Shown here piece after piece: positions 5,122 to 10,233 of a stretch of DNA of 10,233 nucleotides (positions within the stretch are counted from its first letter, which is position 1; every line of letters begins with the position of its first letter). This DNA is from Caldifarciminota bacterium RBG_13_43_14. Its GTDB lineage: Bacteria > Hydrothermota > Tepidihabitantia > SM23-42. The position numbers were made by a program, and so were the translations under genes. The stretch lies in contig MEUM01000161.1 in assembly GCA_001771735.1 (NCBI GenBank), positions 6,046 to 16,278 on the forward strand, written 5' to 3'. Under the pieces are notes generated by a model. The model did not search any database, was not told the origin of the DNA, and worked only from the letters and a program-made list of their open reading frames with translations.

Positions 5122-5562
5122 TTATGGCAGGACGATCATCGTGACGTTCGCCGTAAATGTCTCGCCAGCTGCAACACTGAACGGACTCAAGGTTGGCGTC
5201 GGCCATTGGGTAGTGCCGTAAACACCGAATAGATCGTCGGTATTCCAGGTGCCGCTGTTGTCAACGTCTTTCCAGGCATCAAGGTAATAGGTGCCCGGAG
5301 TGACCGTTGTGATCGAAAAAGTGGCGCTGCTGCCACTGCCGCTGGCAGCGATATATTTCAGTACCCGGTCATTTGCCCAGTCATCATAGCTTGAATAGAT
5401 CGCGACCCGGGTATTATTAAGATCGCCGCTAACCCCGGCCTGCAGAGCAATTGTTCCTGATACTGTGCCGGTGGTCGGTGGTGGTTCGGGTTCGTCTCCG
5501 CCACATGAAACCATAAGCACTGCAAACAACAGAACACATATGAGCAGCCATGCTTTTTTCAT
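5122..5562 (-). CDS. Small lipoprotein with an EF-hand-like calcium-binding loop
   Basis: The protein has 146 residues. MKKAWLLICVLLFAVLMVSC is a classic lipoprotein signal with Cys20 as the lipidated residue, followed by a Pro/Glu-rich linker (GGDEPEPPPTT). The body (about residues 32-146) is beta-rich and resembles the transthyretin-like folds seen in carboxypeptidase-regulatory-like domains, with VTPGTYYLDAWKD as a hallmark strand. DVDNSGTWNTDD (residues 99-110) fits the DxDxSG calcium loop seen in EF-hand and dockerin-like repeats. AAGGAGG lies four bases before the ATG. The predicted location is the outer or inner membrane surface, with a structural or ligand-binding role. The exact family is not identified. 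Confidence 0.78.
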   Translation of the reverse strand: MKKAWLLICVLLFAVLMVSCGGDEPEPPPTTGTVSGTIALQAGVSGDLNNTRVAIYSSYDDWANDRVLKYIAASGSGSSATFSITTVTPGTYYLDAWKDVDNSGTWNTDDLFGVYGTTQWPTPTLSPFSVAAGETFTANVTMIVLP

Positions 5563-5675
5563 AAAGCCTCCTTAAAGCTTTTTGTTGGATGCGATAATTG
5601 AACCTCATTTCTATATAATCAATAAAACGCATCCCTGTTTATTGTGAAGTCTATATATAATTTTATCGGTGTCAA
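5563..5675 (-). promoter_or_regulatory. Leader and possible promoter of the lipoprotein gene
   Basis: On the minus strand TTGACA (5675-5670) is followed after 16 bp by a poor -10 box, TAGACT (5653-5648), so the promoter is weaker than others here. The leader contains a 7-bp inverted repeat, GGATGCG at 5634-5628 and CGCATCC at 5593-5587, enclosing a 34-base AT-rich loop, upstream of the Shine-Dalgarno AAGGAGG (5573-5567). The -35 box lies just beyond the stop of the upstream WG-repeat gene, so readthrough from that gene is also possible. Confidence 0.4.
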
Positions 5676-5678
5676 GCA

Positions 5679-6788
5679 TCATTTGTTAAAGGTCCAGATG
5701 GTTTTACCGGTCATTGAAATGTATTTCCATTGGCCCTGATCCTTTATTTTTATCAATCCTTGCCTATTATCCTCGACCCAGTCGAATTGCGGTTTGATTA
5801 TAATAATGCCTTTATTGTCAATAAATCCCCATTTGCTTCCTATTTTAATGCGGGCAAAGCCGCCATGAAAATCGCCGCATTCATCAAATTGAGGTTTGAT
5901 GATTATCATACCTTTTTTATTTATATATCCCCAAGTATTGTTATTCAAAAATCGGGCAAGGCCGCTGTGAAAATTGCCAACCGCAGTGAATTGAGGTTTG
6001 ACAGCAATTCCCCCATTTTTGTCTATGAAACCGAAAAAATCATCGATTTCTACTGCTGCCAGACCTTCAGAAAAATCGGCGGCTGTCTCATATTGCGGTT
6101 CAATGACGACTTGTCCGGCACTATCAATGTAACCGTATTTACCGCGGGGAAAATCGATTTCATCAACATTGAAGAAGATGTAAGTAGATTCTTCTTCATC
6201 ATAATATGATTCTATTTCATTCTCAATATAGAAAGTTGAATCAAGTACTTCGCCTACCCAGATCAACGCCCGCTCATTGCTGAAGGTGCCGCAATAAAAG
6301 AATTGAGGTTGAATAATGATTTTGCCGTTTAGATCAATAAAACCGCATTTTCCTTTTACATATATTGCCGCCAAACCTTCAGAATAATCCAAGGCATGTT
6401 TATGCTGGGGCCTTACAATTATTTTACCGTTTTGGTCAATGAACCCGATCTGGCCGCCGGTCCATCCGGTTTTGCCTGGGTTGCCGTCCCTCCAAACCCG
6501 AGCTCTTCCTTCGTGAAATGACATGCAATAATCAAATTGCGGTTCAATACAAAATTCACCTGAGGAGTTAATAAAGCCCCATTGATTATCAATTTTTACT
6601 GCAGCCAACCCTTCATTGAACGGTGCGGCTTGCTGGAATTTCAATTCGATTTTAATATTCCCTTTTTGATCAATATAGCCCCAAAGGCCGTTTTTCTCGA
6701 CCGGAAACAGAATCGATCCAGATTGCGCATATAAGATTGCTATATAAAGCATAACGAGAAACAGCCGCCAAGCTTTCATTTTTCCCAT
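5679..6788 (-). CDS. Secreted WG-repeat protein
   Basis: The protein has 369 residues from ATG 6788. An export signal (GKMKAWRLFLVMLYIAILYA) is followed by eight WG beta repeats and a partial ninth. Each repeat has the form W/x-G-[YF]-I-[DN]-x-x-G-x-I-x-I-x-P-Q-F, then a spacer, then F-x-x-G-L-A. Examples are WGFIDNKGIIIIKPQF and YGYIDSAGQVVIEPQY. The fourth and fifth repeats are separated by an acidic insert of about 35 residues containing YYDEEE. WG-repeat proteins are usually secreted or surface-exposed; no catalytic activity is known to me. ATG 6788 is chosen because the -10 box ends five bases upstream. The ATG at 6803 lies inside the promoter spacer, and ATG 6779 is the other alternative. 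Confidence 0.85.
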   Translation of the reverse strand: MGKMKAWRLFLVMLYIAILYAQSGSILFPVEKNGLWGYIDQKGNIKIELKFQQAAPFNEGLAAVKIDNQWGFINSSGEFCIEPQFDYCMSFHEGRARVWRDGNPGKTGWTGGQIGFIDQNGKIIVRPQHKHALDYSEGLAAIYVKGKCGFIDLNGKIIIQPQFFYCGTFSNERALIWVGEVLDSTFYIENEIESYYDEEESTYIFFNVDEIDFPRGKYGYIDSAGQVVIEPQYETAADFSEGLAAVEIDDFFGFIDKNGGIAVKPQFTAVGNFHSGLARFLNNNTWGYINKKGMIIIKPQFDECGDFHGGFARIKIGSKWGFIDNKGIIIIKPQFDWVEDNRQGLIKIKDQGQWKYISMTGKTIWTFNK

Positions 6789-6793
6789 AAAAT

Positions 6794-6821
6794 ATAATAT
6801 CATATAATTTTAAACAGTCAA
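6794..6821 (-). promoter_or_regulatory. Promoter of the WG-repeat gene, probably leaderless
   Basis: On the minus strand TTGACT (6821-6816), a 16-bp spacer and TATTAT (6799-6794) are followed after five bases by ATG 6788. This is the same geometry as at 1423-1456. The divergent M28 promoter has its -35 box 30 bp away. Confidence 0.6.
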
Positions 6822-6851
6822 TATATAATGTATAATGTACTCTCTCGCTCC

Positions 6852-6880
6852 TTGACAAGATAATGATAAATACTTATAAT
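6852..6880 (+). promoter_or_regulatory. Consensus promoter of the M28 peptidase gene
   Basis: TTGACA (6852-6857), a 17-bp spacer and TATAAT (6875-6880) match both boxes exactly. Transcription from about 6887 gives a leader of about 85 bases. The leader contains a T-run and the short open frame at 6946. Confidence 0.75.
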
Positions 6881-6945
6881 TTACAATAAGTGTACTAATT
6901 CTATATAGTATTACTATGCTGTTTTTTTTGGGATTTAAGGGAACG

Positions 6946-6975
6946 ATGTTAATGAAAGAAATGGAGGTAACATGA
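6946..6975 (+). CDS. Nine-codon leader peptide overlapping the M28 start
   Basis: ATG 6946 opens a nine-codon frame, MLMKEMEVT, whose TGA (6973-6975) overlaps the ATG of the peptidase gene (ATGA). AAGGGA at 6937-6942 offers a weak ribosome site. Termination here would place ribosomes at the downstream start, so it could couple or tune translation. It may also be chance, because the GGAGG that serves the main gene lies inside the frame. Confidence 0.3.
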   Translation: MLMKEMEVT

Positions 6976-8543
6976 TTCGTGCATTTTTGGGATTATTGAT
7001 AGCATTGCCGCTATTCGGCGCTGATTATTTGGCGCAGATTCATGGTATTAAGCCGATTGATTGCCAGATTATACAGCAGGTCGATGAAAATTATATTATT
7101 CTGGTCGAAAAAAGCGAAGTGCTCAGGCTTGGAGAGCAGTATGCGTCTTTCAGGATTCTTGACGAGAACCCGGATAATAAACTCTATTTATTAGTATTCA
7201 ATGATGGTTATGATAATTCACAGTTGAATAAACACGGCATTATCCTTGAACAATATGATGATTGCGTTCTATTCCAGACCAGTGAAGATCAAATCCGGGC
7301 GCTCAATAATTACAAACTGGAACTGAGCCGGGTATGGCTGCAGCCGATCGCATATCAGCCTGATTTTGGTGAGCTCCCGCAGTTGACCGATTTTAGGATC
7401 GATACCCTGATCGAGGAAATGGTGAATCTGGTATCAGAGGACAGCATTCTGGCGTCAGTATTGCGTATGCAGCATATGTATACACGTTACACAACAACAG
7501 ATTCGAACGAATATGTCGCCGCACCCTGGATACGTGATAGGCTGATCGCGTACGGTTGTGATTCTGTTTATCTGGGCTATTTTTCCGGAACTTATGGACC
7601 GAACATCATCGGTATCAAAAAGGGTTTGGTATATCCTCAGCTGAGCAAGTACTGTGTGATCGGCGGTCACATGGATGATGTGCCATCCAGCGGTTATGCC
7701 CCGGGTGCTGATGATAATGCTTCCGGAACAACTGCCATGCTCGAGGCAGCCCGGGTTCTCCGGGATTATGATTTTGAATACACAATTAAATTCATTGGTT
7801 TTAATGCTGAGGAGCTGGGTCTATATGGGAGTCATGCCACAGCGGATACTGCCTACGCGCATGGTGACACGATTCTTGGAGTTTTCAACTATGATATGAT
7901 CGGATACGTACAATCGGTTAACCGTGATACAATGAATGCTCATTATACTGTTGCCGTGCCGGGCTGCAGTCTATTTGTCTGCCAGTTTTATCAGGCTGTT
8001 GCTGATACTTATACTCAGTTGAAAATACGGAGAGTACGTTCAACCGGTACCAGTGGTTCTTCGGATCATGCCAGCTACTGGCAGCGTGGATACAAAGCGA
8101 TGCTCGGGATCGAGAGGATATTATGTCCTGGATATCATACGATCGGCGACACAGTCGGCCCATCGGGTTTTAATAATCTACCGTTCGCGACAAAGGTAAT
8201 AAAGACGGCAGTAGCCACACTAGCCAAACTGGCGGTTCCGATACATGGCAATCCCGGGGTGCATGAATCTCCCTTCTTCAGCAAGGGATTGGGTTTCGAG
8301 ATTTCACCATCGGTCGGTCAAGAATTCGCGATTGCTTTTCACGTGCTAAGATCCGGAAATATCGATATCAGTGTATTCAGTTCATTGGGACAGCGAATTG
8401 TCGATCTTGCCAATGGTTTTTATGAATCGGGGATTTATCAACGAACCTGGGTAGTGGAACGATCGATCCCGGCCGGCGTGTATTTTATTCGCTGTCAGCA
8501 AGATGATGAACAGGTCAGCAGGAAAGTAATAATCAGTTATTAA
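6972..8543 (+). CDS. Secreted M28-family zinc aminopeptidase with T9SS-like sorting tail
   Basis: The protein has 523 residues. It has a signal peptide (MIRAFLGLLIALPLFGA) and an N-terminal region of about 120 residues of unknown role. The M28 catalytic domain spans about 145-425. Its two-zinc centre can be read in order: His233 in GGHMDD, bridging Asp247 in GADDNASG, catalytic Glu280 and ligand Glu281 in NAEELGLYGS, Asp308 in YDMIG and His389 in GYHTIGDT. All match the Aeromonas/Vibrio aminopeptidase pattern. Residues about 440-523 form a sorting domain with ISVFSSLGQRI, IPAGVYFI and a KVIISY end. GGAGG lies four bases before the ATG. The role is likely degradation of extracellular peptides; the substrate cannot be told. 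The gene is monocistronic and divergent from the WG-repeat gene. Confidence 0.92.
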   Translation: MIRAFLGLLIALPLFGADYLAQIHGIKPIDCQIIQQVDENYIILVEKSEVLRLGEQYASFRILDENPDNKLYLLVFNDGYDNSQLNKHGIILEQYDDCVLFQTSEDQIRALNNYKLELSRVWLQPIAYQPDFGELPQLTDFRIDTLIEEMVNLVSEDSILASVLRMQHMYTRYTTTDSNEYVAAPWIRDRLIAYGCDSVYLGYFSGTYGPNIIGIKKGLVYPQLSKYCVIGGHMDDVPSSGYAPGADDNASGTTAMLEAARVLRDYDFEYTIKFIGFNAEELGLYGSHATADTAYAHGDTILGVFNYDMIGYVQSVNRDTMNAHYTVAVPGCSLFVCQFYQAVADTYTQLKIRRVRSTGTSGSSDHASYWQRGYKAMLGIERILCPGYHTIGDTVGPSGFNNLPFATKVIKTAVATLAKLAVPIHGNPGVHESPFFSKGLGFEISPSVGQEFAIAFHVLRSGNIDISVFSSLGQRIVDLANGFYESGIYQRTWVVERSIPAGVYFIRCQQDDEQVSRKVIISY

Positions 8544-8585
8544 TACAGATGTTGCTATGATAAGTATTGATTGGACGAATTGTCC
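8544..8585. other. Short convergent gap with weak hairpin
   Basis: The M28 gene and the GAF-PAS gene converge here with only 41 bases between their stop codons. GGAC (8573-8576) pairs with GTCC (8582-8585) over GAATT, a four-base-pair stem without a T-run. I do not consider this a convincing intrinsic terminator, and no better one is visible, so the transcripts may overlap. Confidence 0.35.
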
Positions 8586-10036
8586 TATCCGGAATGTTCT
8601 TCTTCGGTCCCTGCAGAATCTTCCTCGAATTCAACTATCATTCCAATTCCGTTGCTGAGTCGGAATACTTTTAATAAGAGCCGATACAGTCCCAGATGAT
8701 CGGGCGTGATTACTTCAACCGTATATGGCTTACCGCTGTCGATCACGCGCTGATACATTTGCAGACGCCCGGTCTCCATCGCTCCCAGCGAATAGTCAAG
8801 CATATTTTTACCGATGACATCTTCTTTCCTTAATCTGAATTTATCGATGATAAATTGGTTGACTTCGGTGACATTGAATTCACGGTCAAACATCACAAAA
8901 CCGATATTTGCTGATTCCATAAAATCGCGCAAAAGTTCTTCACTGGTGCGCAGGGCGTTTTCCATGGTTTTTTGTTCGGTCATGTCGCGGATAATACTGA
9001 GATAGCCGATTATTTTATCGGCTTCTTTCACTGCACTGGTCCGGGCTTCTATGTGAACTTCTTGTCCGTTCCGCTTTTTCAAAACCATATGAGAGATGTT
9101 GATATTTGCGTCTTTACATATTTTCATTTTGCCGCTGGCGGTTACTTCTCTGAATTCTTTAAATAATATTCCTATATCCTGTTCAAAGATGTCAGTTAAT
9201 GCGGAAAGATTCTTGCCTATGAATTCTTCTGGTCGGTAGCCCAGAATATCCTTGACCCGATCATTAATCCGTTCGATAATACCGGCAGCATTGATCCAGA
9301 CAATAATATCGCACGCGCAGTCAAAACACATTTGAAGTTCTTGTTGGCTTTGTTTTAGTCTCTGGTTAATTATTGCATACTTCAAGATTGAGTTAACCAC
9401 GGCGGCAATAGATTCAATGCGGTTTCTGATATTCGACGAGACATTTTCATATAAAGATAAGTCCATTAATCCAATGGTCTTGCCTTCAACCTGCAAAGGG
9501 ACCCAAACGACCGCTTTTATCTTTAGAAATTCAACGAGACTTCGAATTCTTTTAATTATTGATTTGCTTTTGAGAAAACCGGCAATGATCTGTGTGATCT
9601 GTCCGGGATCGCGGATTATCCGAGGTTTTTTGGCCCTCAGTATTCTCTTATGAATACTGCTCTTATTTACATCGATCTCGATTGTATCCGGTATCTTAAT
9701 ACGAAAACCACTGGCAATCTGTTTGATTCTTCTGTTTATTTCCTTGTTTCTTTGGAGAACAAGGCGTTTACCATCCCGGTTGAGTAAATATATGTTAACT
9801 CCGTATCCTTTGAAGAGTTTTTCCGTTCCCAGAGCCAGCTGGCTCAATATTTGCGGGAGCGAAGCTCCCTGATTCACTAATGCGTTCAAACGGTTAACAA
9901 GCTCATAATCTTCGCTCTTTGTCCTGATCTCATGGGTAATTGATTCTTGTGCAGCCAATAAACGCTCAAATTTAACGATTTTTCTGTAAAATAACTGGAT
10001 AGATTGTGTTTTATTTGTTGCTTGTCCCTTTCCCAT
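8585..10036 (-). CDS. Cytoplasmic GAF-PAS-PAS sensor protein without output domain
   Basis: The protein has 483 residues with no signal peptide or membrane helix. An N-terminal amphipathic, probably coiled-coil segment (about 10-45) leads to a GAF domain (about 46-225; VWVPLQVEGKTIGLMDLS is its typical end strand). The first PAS domain (about 228-355) contains GIIERIND and ILGYRPEEFIGKN and ends in a PAC motif (GYLSIIRDMTEQK). The second PAS domain (about 364-472) begins LLRDFMESANIGFVMFD. The acidic tail (EEDSAGTEEE) carries no kinase, GGDEF, EAL or HTH domain, so this is a stand-alone sensor, presumably acting through a partner protein. The first PAS domain starts with an unusual CFDCAC cluster (Cys237, 240, 242). 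Its promoter places the transcription start within a few bases of ATG 10036. Confidence 0.85.
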   Translation of the reverse strand: MGKGQATNKTQSIQLFYRKIVKFERLLAAQESITHEIRTKSEDYELVNRLNALVNQGASLPQILSQLALGTEKLFKGYGVNIYLLNRDGKRLVLQRNKEINRRIKQIASGFRIKIPDTIEIDVNKSSIHKRILRAKKPRIIRDPGQITQIIAGFLKSKSIIKRIRSLVEFLKIKAVVWVPLQVEGKTIGLMDLSLYENVSSNIRNRIESIAAVVNSILKYAIINQRLKQSQQELQMCFDCACDIIVWINAAGIIERINDRVKDILGYRPEEFIGKNLSALTDIFEQDIGILFKEFREVTASGKMKICKDANINISHMVLKKRNGQEVHIEARTSAVKEADKIIGYLSIIRDMTEQKTMENALRTSEELLRDFMESANIGFVMFDREFNVTEVNQFIIDKFRLRKEDVIGKNMLDYSLGAMETGRLQMYQRVIDSGKPYTVEVITPDHLGLYRLLLKVFRLSNGIGMIVEFEEDSAGTEEEHSG

Positions 10037-10045
10037 GATTACTAA

Positions 10046-10073
10046 ATTATACGTTCAATATAAATATTGTCAA
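10046..10073 (-). promoter_or_regulatory. Consensus promoter of the GAF-PAS gene, near-leaderless
   Basis: On the minus strand TTGACA (10073-10068), 16 bp and TATAAT (10051-10046) match both boxes exactly. ATG 10036 begins nine bases after the -10 box, so the leader would be only two to four bases. No Shine-Dalgarno is present. Confidence 0.75.
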
Positions 10074-10102
10074 TAATCTTATTGTGAAGTGTCTCAAGGC
10101 TC

Positions 10103-10140
10103 TTGACATAAAAAAAATTGTTACTATAATATAGAGTAAC
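10103..10140 (+). promoter_or_regulatory. Divergent promoter with inverted repeat over the -10 box
   Basis: TTGACA (10103-10108), 16 bp and TATAAT (10125-10130) form an exact-consensus promoter reading toward the right edge. GTTACT (10120-10125) and AGTAAC (10135-10140) are a perfect six-base inverted repeat that encloses the -10 box, so a bound dimeric repressor would block the promoter. The controlled gene lies beyond the window. The -35 box is 29 bp from that of the GAF-PAS promoter. Confidence 0.6.
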
Positions 10141-10166
10141 AGGGAATAGTAAGTTTTTCCTAAATT

Positions 10167-10233
10167 GTAGCGGTCGGATTTATCCGACATAATAAAAATA
10201 TCCGAAAATTTGTGCGATGAATCGCACCGCTAC
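10167..10233. repeat. REP/BIME-like element folding as a three-way junction
   Basis: GTAGCG (10167-10172) pairs with CGCTAC (10228-10233). Inside, two seven-base-pair hairpins directly abut the outer stem: GTCGGAT-TT-ATCCGAC (10173-10188) on the left and GTGCGAT-GA-ATCGCAC (10212-10227) on the right. They are separated by 23 AT-rich bases. The element closes exactly at the last base of the window. It resembles paired REP units. If the promoter at 10103 is active, the element lies in that transcript's leader. Confidence 0.75.

Noticed and set aside
5639..5650. TTATTGTGAAGT repeated exactly at 10079-10090, both near promoters
   Set aside because: In 10 kb of AT-rich sequence a few 12-base repeats are expected by chance, and the two copies sit differently relative to the promoters.
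5730..6209. 159-codon plus-strand frame opposite the WG-repeat gene
   Set aside because: It is antisense to a convincing repeat protein, and its length follows from the repeat's codon pattern. No ribosome site or promoter was seen.
8573..8585. GGAC-GAATT-GTCC hairpin as terminator between convergent genes
   Set aside because: Only four base pairs and no T-run on either strand.

Overview
This window looks like a piece of a moderately AT-rich bacterial chromosome. It probably comes from an uncultivated Gram-negative lineage of the WOR-3/Stahlbacteria, Zixibacteria or Cloacimonadota kind. That is inference from four features: T9SS-like C-terminal sorting tails on two secreted peptidases, lipoproteins with ordinary lipoboxes, WG-repeat and GAF/PAS proteins, and intergenic DNA full of short self-complementary repeats. 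No rRNA, tRNA, transposase, phage or CRISPR feature is visible.

Layout, left to right. Positions 1-300 hold no gene; they contain short tandem repeats and an array of four small hairpins whose stems differ in sequence but each pair with themselves. Positions 301-1327 are a plus-strand cluster of three small envelope proteins of unknown function, ending in a 27-residue lipopeptide whose UGA stop is followed by a SECIS-like hairpin and 18 more open codons. Positions 1456-3269 encode a secreted propeller-like protein overlapped by an M23 (LytM) metallopeptidase with a sorting tail. Positions 3270-4707 (minus) are a FetA/FetB-type ABC pair (iron efflux family). Positions 4760-5108 carry a cold-shock-domain protein with a structured leader and a strong bidirectional terminator. 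Positions 5122-6788 (minus) encode a small lipoprotein with an EF-hand-like loop and a secreted WG-repeat protein. Positions 6852-8543 encode an M28 zinc aminopeptidase-family exoprotein with a second sorting tail. Positions 8585-10036 (minus) encode a GAF-PAS-PAS sensor lacking any output domain. The right edge (10037-10233) has divergent promoters and an element predicted to fold as a three-way junction.

A common theme is promoter architecture. Near-consensus TTGACA / TATAAT boxes, usually 16 bp apart, can be read before almost every transcription unit. In at least two cases (1456 and 6788) only five bases separate the -10 box from the ATG, so the mRNA should be leaderless. Two more (4707 and 10036) should have leaders of only a few bases. 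Genes with Shine-Dalgarno leaders (352, 4857, 5562, 6972) sit beside them, so both initiation modes appear to be used.

Functionally the window is mostly cell-surface and secreted biology (two peptidases, two or more lipoproteins, WG repeats) plus iron homeostasis, RNA chaperoning and intracellular signal sensing. No classic mobile island is visible. The observations most worth following up are the hairpin array (146-230), the UGA/SECIS-like micro-lipoprotein (1244-1384), the leaderless promoter pattern, the csp leader hairpin and the three-way-junction repeat at the right end.
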